DNA of 11,981 nt from an uncultured Clostridia bacterium. GTDB lineage: Bacteria > Bacillota > Clostridia > Oscillospirales > Ruminococcaceae. The notes under the pieces were generated by a model. That model was not told the origin of the DNA. It saw only the letters and a program-made list of their open reading frames with translations, and searched no databases. Below are positions 1 through 6,948 of this stretch, piece by piece. Position 1 is the first letter of the stretch. Each line of letters begins with the position of its first letter. Both the position numbers and the translations under genes were made by a program. The DNA lies in NCBI GenBank assembly GCA_937894185.1, contig CALCSA010000239.1, positions 1-11,981 of the forward strand, in the 5' to 3' direction.

Positions 1-1053
1 AATGGCTTCGGGACCTCTTAGAATAGCCAGCTTGTTAAAGCCGCCCCAGAACTTGAGATGGGGGTAATCCTTCCGCACCTTTACAATATCCACTCCGGCA
101 TTGACATCCACCGGCAGCACTCCGTCAATGCCGCAGGCCATCATACTGGGTATCATCATGGTAAAATCTCCATCGGTATCCAAAAAGATTTCCCCCGCCC
201 CCCGTTCCTTGAGGAAGGGGATGATTTCCCGGTAGCAGGGGGCTACAAATTTATCGAACAGAGCCGGAGAGATCATGGGGCCGTTTCTGCCGGAAAAGTC
301 CTCCTCAAAAAAGACGGTGCTGGGCCGAACAATGTTCAGGATTCCGTCCAGATGCTCCCGGTAGACATCCAGCTGAAAGCGGCTGATCTCTTGGAGCAGC
401 TCCGGACAGTCGTAATAAGCCATCAGGTGCTCCTCAATGCCAAACAGATCCCGGGGGCACCAAAAGAATCCCTGTAAACGCAGCCGCAGAGCAAAATCTC
501 CGGCTCGGCACCCTTCCCTGTATGTTCCATAGGCTTTTTCCATGTTTTCCGGGGTACAGTGGAGCTCCAGCATCTCCAGGGTGTGAGCCTTGTGCCTTTC
601 CCAGCTTTCTTCATCGGTGACCACGGGAGTGATGTCCTCCACCAGCATCGCTGCGGATTTGTGATATTTGCGCACCCAGCCGTCCCGGTCCCGCTTGAGG
701 GTATAGCGGTCATTTTCTTCCAATATCTGTTCCTCGTAGGAAAGAAACGGGATGCGAAAGGCAATCCGCTTGACCGGGTCCAGCCCCAGAGCCTGCTCGT
801 AATCGAATACCGGCTCGGTCATCATGGTGTTGTAGTAGTTTTCCCAAGGCTCATAAGGTTCTTTTTTGGCGTAGAGGTTATCGGTGGGCAGGGTGGCAAA
901 CTGCACCCGGTCCAGCAGGTCGGTTTCCAGCCCCTGCTCTACAAAGGCAGCCACCGTTTTGTCCCAAGGGTACATGCTCTCTTCCACCACGCCCCGATCC
1001 AGCCCCTCGTTGGAAAAGCTCAGGGTCAGGATTTCCCGTTTGCCGCAGTGCAT
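1..1053 (-). CDS. URO-D-like protein 1 (uroporphyrinogen decarboxylase fold), C-terminus cut by window edge
   Basis: The reading frame is open from an ATG at 1053 to the left edge, giving 351 residues; the C-terminus lies outside. A G-run Shine-Dalgarno (GGGGGG on the minus strand, 1059-1064) sits 5 bases before the ATG. The sequence fits the URO-D-like TIM-barrel superfamily (HemE, MtaA/MtbA/CmuA methyltransferases and many uncharacterised anaerobe paralogues). The segment FFEEDFSGRNGPMISP (248-263) is the 'substrate acidic loop plus NGPMISP' region typical of the family, followed by a β-strand ending in LDTDGD (291-296) and by GVLPVDVNAG (311-320). At the position where MtaA-type enzymes carry the zinc ligands His-X-Cys-Gly, this protein has Asp-Thr-Asp-Gly, so a zinc-thiolate methyltransferase role is doubtful. 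It follows the second URO-D-like gene by 13 bases, so the two are very probably co-transcribed. True HemE is unlikely given the divergent N-terminal half and the sugar-operon context. The substrate is unknown. Confidence 0.85.
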   Translation of the reverse strand, partial: MHCGKREILTLSFSNEGLDRGVVEESMYPWDKTVAAFVEQGLETDLLDRVQFATLPTDNLYAKKEPYEPWENYYNTMMTEPVFDYEQALGLDPVKRIAFRIPFLSYEEQILEENDRYTLKRDRDGWVRKYHKSAAMLVEDITPVVTDEESWERHKAHTLEMLELHCTPENMEKAYGTYREGCRAGDFALRLRLQGFFWCPRDLFGIEEHLMAYYDCPELLQEISRFQLDVYREHLDGILNIVRPSTVFFEEDFSGRNGPMISPALFDKFVAPCYREIIPFLKERGAGEIFLDTDGDFTMMIPSMMACGIDGVLPVDVNAGVDIVKVRKDYPHLKFWGGFNKLAILRGPEAI

Positions 1054-1066
1054 ATCATCCCCCCAT

Positions 1067-2305
1067 TTATTCCAGAACAATTTTGCGCATAATATCGGCC
1101 CATTCCCACACACTTTGTGGGCGGTATCCCACGGTGGAGATATCCTTTAAGGTCAGTTCACAGGGGCAGCCTGCATCGTCGGCGCACTGCTTGTAAAAGC
1201 GCAGTTCCTTCTCGGTTTCCTGTGGATTCCAAGCGGAGGGCACCGCCACTCTGGCTGGAGAAGGCTTCACCGAGTAGACATATTTTCCCTCCAGCTGCCG
1301 GGCAAAGCCGGGGTAGTCCTTCACCCAGGCGCTGACGCTGATCTTTCGGATATTGGGAATCTTCTTCACATACTCAAACCGATCGTCCAACGGCTCGCAG
1401 CAGCCGTAATACCCCAAACCAAACCGCCCGTACCACCGGTGAGCCTTGGAAAATTCAAACCGGTCATGCTGCTCGGGAGAGAGCATGTATAGAATTTGCG
1501 CCATGCCATAGGTCCAGACATCCTTGGCCCGGGGCTTTGCCGGATCGTATCCTTGGGCGGGCAGCTCATTCGTCCAAGCACCGGTGCAGTGAACCAGCCG
1601 GTTCATGCGCATCAGCCACCCGTTTTCCTCCAGCTGATCCAGCAGGGCCAGATGACAGTCGATGGTTTTATCCACCAGCTTGTCGATGAATTCCGGGTTC
1701 TCGATGACGTCGTACATCCACTGCTCGGCCCCCCGCCACTCTATGATGCGGTCCCAAGGGGCGTAGTAAACTTCCGGCCCGTCCATCACCACATCCAGAA
1801 TCCCCTCAAAGGCCTCCCGGGCGGCTCCCTCCCGGCGTTGGGTCAGGGCCTGATTCAGAGTCAGCTTGCAGGGCTTCAGCTTTTCCAGATCCTCCTCGGT
1901 TTCCAGCTGATCCAGATAGGAATGAGCCTTGACGGTGTTGGCGCTGTCCAGCTGGGTGGTCTCCTCCTGAACCAGCAGCCCATAGTGAAGCCCCTCAATG
2001 GCATAGGGTACGTAAATCACCGGATCAAAAACAGTGTCGTCCCGGAAGTGGTTCCAGCGGTAAAGCTGCCGGCGCAGGTCTGTTTCCAGCTCCCGGCAGA
2101 CCGCATCCTCACACCGGAGAGTCAGTTCATCCTCCCAGTTCATCTCGTGCCATGGCAGCTCGTCGATCATAAACATGGTTCGCTCCGGCTCCAGCCGGTG
2201 CAGCTTATGCCACAGTTTGCGGGTTTCCTCCTGTACCGGCAGAGCGGAAATCTCCGCCAGCCGGGTTGCCAGCCTGCGCAAAATGCCCTTGTCATGGGTA
2301 GTCAT
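1067..2305 (-). CDS. URO-D-like protein 2 (uroporphyrinogen decarboxylase / MetE-like superfamily)
   Basis: A complete gene of 412 residues. I chose the ATG at 2305 because AAAGGAG (2314-2320) lies 8 bases upstream of it; an in-frame GTG at 2311 is only 2 bases from the same site and is improbable. The protein resembles a large group of uncharacterised URO-D-like proteins in Clostridia. Recognisable parts are DDTVFDPVIYVPYAI (89-103), LVHCTGAWTNELP (237-249), a strand ending YYGCCEP (299-305) at the position of the His-X-Cys zinc motif of MtaA-type methyltransferases, and a Cys-rich tail segment CPCELTLKDIST (380-391). Cys302/Cys303 and Cys380/Cys382 could bind a metal, but the usual His is a Tyr. 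It is only distantly similar to the downstream URO-D-like protein, so this is not a recent duplication. It follows iolI by 30 bases and should be in the same transcript. Family assignment is good. The reaction is not known; a methyl-transfer or lyase role on a cyclitol derivative is only inference. Confidence 0.88.
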   Translation of the reverse strand: MTTHDKGILRRLATRLAEISALPVQEETRKLWHKLHRLEPERTMFMIDELPWHEMNWEDELTLRCEDAVCRELETDLRRQLYRWNHFRDDTVFDPVIYVPYAIEGLHYGLLVQEETTQLDSANTVKAHSYLDQLETEEDLEKLKPCKLTLNQALTQRREGAAREAFEGILDVVMDGPEVYYAPWDRIIEWRGAEQWMYDVIENPEFIDKLVDKTIDCHLALLDQLEENGWLMRMNRLVHCTGAWTNELPAQGYDPAKPRAKDVWTYGMAQILYMLSPEQHDRFEFSKAHRWYGRFGLGYYGCCEPLDDRFEYVKKIPNIRKISVSAWVKDYPGFARQLEGKYVYSVKPSPARVAVPSAWNPQETEKELRFYKQCADDAGCPCELTLKDISTVGYRPQSVWEWADIMRKIVLE

Positions 2306-2335
2306 CGCCACAGCTCCTTTCGTGCAGCCGATTCC

Positions 2336-3178
2336 TTATCCGATGTGCCAATGGCCGGAAAGGGCCTTTACGCTTTTTTCTTTGGCGATGCGGATGGTAT
2401 CCCCGGCGGGCATGTCGTAGTACTCCGGCCGGAACAACTCCACAGAAGCCATTTCGCCGTAGCCTTTCTCCTTTAACAGGGCAAAGATTCGGTTCAGATC
2501 AATGGCTCCATCCCCGGGCCAAAGGCGGTGTTCATCCCGCAACGCTCCCACCGGCAAGTCCTCGCTGTCATCAATGTGGAAGATGAAGAGCTTGCGGATG
2601 TCCAGCCGCTGCAAATCCTCCCAGCGGGAGTTCATGGCGTAAAAGTGGAAGCAGTCCAGTACGATGCCCACATGTTCCATGGCAGCGGCCTCTACAATAT
2701 CGTAAGCCTGCCCAAAGGTGTTGACACAAAGATTGGGGTACCCCACAAATTCAAAGGCCAGTTCCATGGGCCAGCCGTTTTTACGTGCTCTCTCGTCAAT
2801 GGCCCGGATGGCTTCCAACGAGGATGCCTTGATCTCGCCAACCGTTTTATGCCCTACATCGTTGGTGGGCACAACAACCACCTTGCTGCAGCCGATCTCC
2901 TTGCCTACTTCACAGAACAGGTCCAGCCCGGAAAGAAGCTCCTCCCACTCCTGGGGGGTGCGGAAATTGATGCCCTCTAAGGCGTTAAAGGCATAGGGCT
3001 TGAGCCTGCTGCCGGCGAAAAACGCCTTCAGGTCGGCTAGCGAGTGGGCTTGCAAATATTCCCGCAGCTTATCCAAGCGGATTTCAATGAGATCGTATCC
3101 ATAGCGCTCGCATAGAATTAAATCCTGTTCCAGAGTAGAGTTGCCGATGGTAGTGGCCTCGTTAAAGCAGAGCTTCAT
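2336..3178 (-). CDS. iolI: 2-keto-myo-inositol (inosose) isomerase IolI
   Basis: A complete 280-residue protein that looks orthologous to Bacillus subtilis IolI (278 aa). The N-terminus MKLCFNEATT is identical to my recollection of that protein, and VELFRPEYY near the C-terminus also matches. IolI is a TIM-barrel, divalent-metal enzyme of the xylose isomerase-like/AP endonuclease 2 superfamily. It interconverts scyllo-inosose (2-keto-myo-inositol) and 1-keto-D-chiro-inositol, which lets D-chiro-inositol enter the myo-inositol pathway. The expected metal ligands are present at Glu143 (LAFEFVG), Asp175 (IVLDCFHF), His201 (FIFHIDD) and Glu247 (ASVELFR). The ATG at 3178 follows an AAAGGA site by 8 bases. 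It lies 70 bases after the ABC permease and 30 bases before the URO-D-like pair. No iolG, iolE, iolD, iolB or iolC is visible here, so the rest of the pathway must be elsewhere or off the edge. This gene is the main clue that the operon handles an inositol. Confidence 0.92.
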   Translation of the reverse strand: MKLCFNEATTIGNSTLEQDLILCERYGYDLIEIRLDKLREYLQAHSLADLKAFFAGSRLKPYAFNALEGINFRTPQEWEELLSGLDLFCEVGKEIGCSKVVVVPTNDVGHKTVGEIKASSLEAIRAIDERARKNGWPMELAFEFVGYPNLCVNTFGQAYDIVEAAAMEHVGIVLDCFHFYAMNSRWEDLQRLDIRKLFIFHIDDSEDLPVGALRDEHRLWPGDGAIDLNRIFALLKEKGYGEMASVELFRPEYYDMPAGDTIRIAKEKSVKALSGHWHIG

Positions 3179-3248
3179 ATGTATCGTCCTTTCGGTTACA
3201 CTCCTTGCGGATGCTCAACCAATTATGATATATTGTTGACAGTAGAAC

Positions 3249-4229
3249 TTATGCCCTTTTTGCATTTTTGCGCATATCGAATACCACGGCGCCAATGATA
3301 ATGGCACCCTTGATGGCCTGCTGCACATAGGGGTTGATTCCAATAAAGATCATGGCGTTTTTCAGAACACCCAAAATCAGAATTCCGGCAATCACACCGG
3401 ACATCCGGCAGATTCCTCCCGAGTGGGAGGTTCCGCCCACCGTCACGGCCGCAATGGCGTCCAGCTCGTAGTTCAGCCCATAGCTGGAGTTGCCCGAACC
3501 GGCCCGGGCAGCCAGCAGCACACCGCCTACCGCCGCGCAAAAGCAGCTCCAGGTGTAAACTTTAATCAGGTTCTTCTCCACATTGATCCCCGCCACCCGG
3601 GCAGCCTGCTCGTTGCCCCCAATGGCATAGATGTTCTTGCCAAAGCGGGTTTGAGTCAACATAAAACCGGAGATGGCCAGAATCAGGATCATAAACCAAA
3701 CGATGTTTGGCACCCCTAAGAACCTGCCCTGACCAAGGGCCTTAAATTCCGGTTTGAGGGTGGGGACAGGATAGGCATTGGTGTAAAGCTGGGCCAGGGA
3801 GCGGGCGATGAGCTGAGTGCCCAAGGTGGCAATAAAGGGTGGAATTTTGGTGTAGGCCACCAGCAAACCGTTGATCAGTCCTATGAGAGTCCCCACTGCA
3901 ATTCCGGCGGCGATACCCACGCCAATGGGCAGGTCGGGCAGATTGGGGAACAGCTTGCCTGCATAATCAAACACCTGTACAAAAGAGGCGGACACCACCG
4001 ACACCAGAGCAACCACCGAACCCAGAGAAAGATCAATCCCTCTGGCCAAAATACACCACATGACTCCTGCGGCCAGAATACCGATGACGGCTTCTGTCAT
4101 GAGAATGTTATGTAAGTTATCCACGGACAGAAACCTTGGATTCATAAGAGTGGTAAAGACTACCATGACCACCAGAACCAGCCAGATGGAATGGGTGCTG
4201 GTAAACCGCTTCATTTTTTGCGCATTCAT
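3249..4229 (-). CDS. Sugar/cyclitol ABC transporter permease, RbsC/MglC type
   Basis: 326 residues, the normal length for the ribose/galactose/inositol ABC permease family (BPD_transp_2). It is an integral membrane protein with about 8-10 hydrophobic segments, including 14-30, 45-63, 68-86, 103-126, 176-193, 225-242, 276-296 and 302-318. Family motifs are RGIDLSLGS (63-71), KIPPFIATLGT (128-138), the cytoplasmic coupling region FGKNIYAIGGNEQAARVAGINV (196-217), which contacts the ATPase, and DAIAAVTVGGTSHSGG (257-272). The ATG at 4229 has AAAGGAGG 8 bases upstream. It lies 14 bases after the ATPase gene. Permease sequence does not give substrate specificity. Ribose, galactose, inositol and AI-2 transporters all share this architecture, and the neighbouring iolI argues for a cyclitol. 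Confidence 0.93.
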   Translation of the reverse strand: MNAQKMKRFTSTHSIWLVLVVMVVFTTLMNPRFLSVDNLHNILMTEAVIGILAAGVMWCILARGIDLSLGSVVALVSVVSASFVQVFDYAGKLFPNLPDLPIGVGIAAGIAVGTLIGLINGLLVAYTKIPPFIATLGTQLIARSLAQLYTNAYPVPTLKPEFKALGQGRFLGVPNIVWFMILILAISGFMLTQTRFGKNIYAIGGNEQAARVAGINVEKNLIKVYTWSCFCAAVGGVLLAARAGSGNSSYGLNYELDAIAAVTVGGTSHSGGICRMSGVIAGILILGVLKNAMIFIGINPYVQQAIKGAIIIGAVVFDMRKNAKRA

Positions 4230-4243
4230 GATGTGCGCCTCCT

Positions 4244-5731
4244 TTACTGTTCTACGCCGCCGGTGGCGTAGCTCATAATGGTTTCCTGGTTAGCCTCCTG
4301 ACGGTCCAGAATGGCTTTCACCCGTCCCTCGTGCATCACCAGAACGCGGTCGGACATGCCCAGCACCTCCGGCAGCTCGGAGGAGATCAGGATGATGGCT
4401 TTACCCATACCGGCCAGTTGTGTAATAATGGCGTGTATTTCTGATTTGGCGCCTACATCAATGCCTCTGGTGGGCTCGTCAACAATCAGAATATCCGGGT
4501 CGTTCAAAAGCAGGCGGGCCACCAAAACCTTTTGCTGGTTACCGCCCGAAAGATCCATCACCAGCTGGTGAATGCCGGTGGTTTTAATGGAAAGCTGCTG
4601 GATCAGCTCCTTTGAATCCTGCCGGATTTCCCGGTGCCTGATGGGAAAGCCGTACCGGTCCAGAGCGGAAAGCACGATGTTGTCGGCCACGCTGCGCACT
4701 CCCACCGTTCCCTGACCCCGGCGGTCCTCGGTCAGAAGCACAATGCGGTTGCTGATGGCATCCCCCGGGTTTTTGATCTTAAGCTCTTTGCCATCTTTGT
4801 AAATTCTGCCCTGACTTTTGCGGCGCAGCCCAAAAATCGCCTCCACCAGCTCGGTTCTTCCGGCCCCTACCAGACCTGCAAACCCAAGAATTTCCCCCCG
4901 CCGCAGTTCAAAGGAAACATCGTGTACCAGCCGAGGCACACTGAGATGCTCCACCCGGAGCACCGTTTCCCCGATGGGGCATTCCACTTTGGGGAACATC
5001 TCGGTTAACTCCCGCCCCACCATTTTGGTGATGAGGGTGTTGATGTCGATTTCATCCACCTGATCGGTGGAGATGTACTCCCCATCGCGGAAGGTGGTAA
5101 TTTCATCACAAATACGGAAAATTTCATCCATCTTATGGCTGATGTAAATCACCGCCACACCCTGCTCCTTTAGCTGGTCGATCATCCGGAACAGGTTTTC
5201 CACCTCTGTTTCGGTCAGGGAGCTGGTGGGTTCGTCCATCACCACAATATCCGAATCGTAGGACACCGCCTTGACGATTTCTACCATCTGCATCTGGGCC
5301 ACGGTCAGGCTGCCCATGACGGCATCCGGGTCGATGAAAACATCCAGCCGGTCAAATAACTCTTTTGTCTTTTTCCGCATGGCCTTGCGGTCTACCAAAA
5401 TGCCTTTGCAAGGCTCCCGGCCCATCCAGACGTTTTCGCTGACGCTGCGTGCAGGGACAGGAGTCAGCTCCTGATGAATCATGGAAATGCCGCTGGAAAG
5501 CGCCTCGTACACATTGTTGAAATTGGTTTCCTTGCCTTTGTAGAGGATGGTTCCACCATCCTTTTGGTAGATTCCGATCAGGCACTTCATCAGAGTGGAT
5601 TTACCGGCCCCGTTTTCACCCAACAGCGCATGTACCTTGCCTGGCCGCACCTTGAGCTGCACTCCTTTTAGGGCGCGCACCCCGGGAAAGTTCTTGACAA
5701 TATCCCTCATTTCCAGCACATATTCGCTCAT
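4244..5731 (-). CDS. Sugar/cyclitol ABC transporter ATP-binding protein, MglA/RbsA type
   Basis: 495 residues with two fused nucleotide-binding domains, the usual form for monosaccharide importers. NBD1 has Walker A GENGAGKST (38-46), Q-loop region MIHQELTP (84-91), a degenerate signature GSLTVAQMQ (140-148), Walker B IVVMDEP (162-168) and the H-switch ISHK (197-200). NBD2 has an altered Walker A GLVGAGRTE (286-294, Lys replaced by Arg), a canonical signature LSGGNQQ (394-400) and Walker B ILIVDEP (414-420). The asymmetric pattern (degenerate signature in NBD1, degenerate Walker A in NBD2) is a family trait rather than damage. By eye the closest match is MglA (galactose), especially around residues 84-165, but this does not fix the substrate. 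The ATG at 5731 follows AAGGAG with a 6-base spacer. The gene lies 85 bases after the binding-protein gene and 14 bases before the permease. It acts on the cytoplasmic face of the membrane to power uptake. Confidence 0.95.
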   Translation of the reverse strand: MSEYVLEMRDIVKNFPGVRALKGVQLKVRPGKVHALLGENGAGKSTLMKCLIGIYQKDGGTILYKGKETNFNNVYEALSSGISMIHQELTPVPARSVSENVWMGREPCKGILVDRKAMRKKTKELFDRLDVFIDPDAVMGSLTVAQMQMVEIVKAVSYDSDIVVMDEPTSSLTETEVENLFRMIDQLKEQGVAVIYISHKMDEIFRICDEITTFRDGEYISTDQVDEIDINTLITKMVGRELTEMFPKVECPIGETVLRVEHLSVPRLVHDVSFELRRGEILGFAGLVGAGRTELVEAIFGLRRKSQGRIYKDGKELKIKNPGDAISNRIVLLTEDRRGQGTVGVRSVADNIVLSALDRYGFPIRHREIRQDSKELIQQLSIKTTGIHQLVMDLSGGNQQKVLVARLLLNDPDILIVDEPTRGIDVGAKSEIHAIITQLAGMGKAIILISSELPEVLGMSDRVLVMHEGRVKAILDRQEANQETIMSYATGGVEQ

Positions 5732-5757
5732 AAGCCGCTCCTTGTTCTTCTGAATAT

Positions 5758-5788
5758 AATGCTTGGGAGCACGCGGCCCCCAAGCATT
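5758..5788 (-). promoter_or_regulatory. Intercistronic stem-loop between binding-protein and ATPase genes
   Basis: A perfect 10-bp inverted repeat, AATGCTTGGG (5758-5767) and CCCAAGCATT (5779-5788), with an 11-base loop, lies in the 85-base gap. On the transcribed strand it is followed by ATATTCAG, not a T-run, so it does not look like an efficient intrinsic terminator. In binding-protein-first ABC operons, a hairpin here often protects the upstream mRNA 3' end or partially stops transcription, so that the binding protein is made in excess. That role is inferred by analogy. Confidence 0.6.
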
Positions 5789-5816
5789 CGCAAGTTATTG
5801 CAATGGGTGATGCCGG

Positions 5817-6854
5817 TTACATATACTCATCCACATTATCGGGGCCGACCGGCTCAAAGGCAACCCAGCTGATGGTGCCGTCCTCATTGGCATTTTGCAA
5901 GTCCTTTCCGTCCAGAATATCCACGGCGGCCTGCACCGAGCCGGCTCCTTGCCCTACGGCAGACTGGAACACGGTGAAAGCCATCTCGCCGGCCTTGACC
6001 GATTCACAGCCAACCACGGTAGCATCGATTCCCACCACAGGGCAAAAGATTTCGCCGGAGCCGCTGGTCTTCATGGCTTCGATGACACCAAGGGCCATCT
6101 CGTCGTTGTTGCAGATGACGGCATCTACACTTTCGCCCTTGCCCATAAACTGCACAAACTTGTTCATGGCGGTGGCGCGGTCCCAGTTGGCGGTATCCTC
6201 GTACAGAACGTTGTACGCAATGCCCCCGTCCTTGAGGCCATTCAAAGCGGAGTTAGTGCGGGCGGGAGTCGCCGGGTGAGTCAGATCGCCCTTAAACACC
6301 ACAATGTTGATGGAGGTTTTGCCCTCGGCATTGAAATGCTCGGCCAAAAATTTCCCCTGAAGTCCCCCCGATACGTTTTCGTCGGAGCCTACGTAAACAT
6401 ATTGGCCTTTCTCCAGCAGTGCCAGATCGGGAGCGCGGTTGACAAAGACCACCTTCATATCCCCGGCGGCGGCCAAAACCTCGGCGGCATTGTCTGCGTT
6501 TACCATGTTGACAACCATAGCATCGAAGCCCTTGACAGCGCATGTCTGCACATGGGAAAGCTGGGTGGCGATATCCTCTTTTGCCTCATATATCTCCAAT
6601 TTAACGCCCAGCTCTTCCGCCTTTTTGGTGGCGGCCATTTCCAAGGAAGTTAGAAATTGATCGCGAACTGCGATGGAAAAACCAATTTGATACTGCTTGG
6701 CCTCAGCCGGCGGACTGTCCGGGGCTGCCGAAGAACCCTGAGAAGGTGCTGCAGGCGCGTTTGCGGAGGATTGCTGCTGTGGTGCACTTTGTTGGCAGCC
6801 GGTCATTGCAAATGCCAATACCAGAATCAGGAATACGGATACAAACTTCTTCAT
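5817..6854 (-). CDS. Lipoprotein substrate-binding protein of sugar/cyclitol ABC transporter (periplasmic-binding type I, PF13407-like)
   Basis: 345 residues from the ATG at 6854. An in-frame GTG at 6866 overlaps the AAAGGG site (6866-6871) and cannot use it, so the ATG is preferred. Residues 1-20 form a lipoprotein signal peptide: MKK, then a hydrophobic core, ending AMTGC with Cys20 as the lipid-attached residue. A Ser/Ala/Pro/Gln-rich tether follows (21-53). The mature domain starts at QIGFSIAVRDQF (56-67) and has the ribose-binding-like pattern: DAMVVNMVNADNAAEVL (111-127), VVFVNRAPD (135-143), YVGSDEN (154-160), a hinge segment, VICNNDEMALGVIEA (246-260) and VVGIDATV (273-280). It captures the ligand outside the membrane and delivers it to the permease encoded downstream. 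It is the first gene of the operon, directly behind the divergent promoter region. The family includes galactose, ribose and inositol binders, and I cannot read the ligand from the sequence. Confidence 0.94.
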   Translation of the reverse strand: MKKFVSVFLILVLAFAMTGCQQSAPQQQSSANAPAAPSQGSSAAPDSPPAEAKQYQIGFSIAVRDQFLTSLEMAATKKAEELGVKLEIYEAKEDIATQLSHVQTCAVKGFDAMVVNMVNADNAAEVLAAAGDMKVVFVNRAPDLALLEKGQYVYVGSDENVSGGLQGKFLAEHFNAEGKTSINIVVFKGDLTHPATPARTNSALNGLKDGGIAYNVLYEDTANWDRATAMNKFVQFMGKGESVDAVICNNDEMALGVIEAMKTSGSGEIFCPVVGIDATVVGCESVKAGEMAFTVFQSAVGQGAGSVQAAVDILDGKDLQNANEDGTISWVAFEPVGPDNVDEYM

Positions 6855-6948
6855 GTTTACGAACACCCTTTCTCTTTAATATCAATAGCGATTTAAGAAC
6901 CCTAACTCTTAGAACCAACCATACTTACAGCAAGGAGGCGATACAGCA
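6855..6948. promoter_or_regulatory. Divergent promoter region between the ABC/iolI operon and the AraC regulator
   Basis: These 94 bases must contain the start of the minus-strand operon and of the plus-strand regulator gene. The central part is AT-rich. A direct repeat of AGAACC (6896-6901 and 6911-6916, repeat period 15 bases) within the wider similarity TTAAGAACCCTA / CTTAGAACCAAC is a plausible pair of AraC-family half sites. I found no -35/-10 pair on either strand good enough to name. The regulator's Shine-Dalgarno is AAGGAGG at 6932-6938. Confidence 0.5.

Noticed and set aside
1..1053. Assignment of URO-D-like protein 1 as heme-pathway uroporphyrinogen decarboxylase (HemE)
   Set aside because: There are no heme genes nearby, the N-terminal half does not match HemE, and two divergent paralogues sit in a cyclitol transport operon.
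1496..2476. A 326-codon open frame on the plus strand opposite the URO-D-like protein 2 gene and the end of iolI
   Set aside because: It spans two real genes and their gap on the other strand, with no family resemblance and no suitable ribosome binding site that I could see.
3236..3241. TTGACA on the plus strand between iolI and the permease gene, resembling a -35 box
   Set aside because: No acceptable -10 box lies 16-18 bases downstream, and it would drive transcription antisense into the permease gene.
5895..6653. A 252-codon open frame on the plus strand opposite the binding-protein gene
   Set aside because: Antisense shadow of a well-supported lipoprotein gene.
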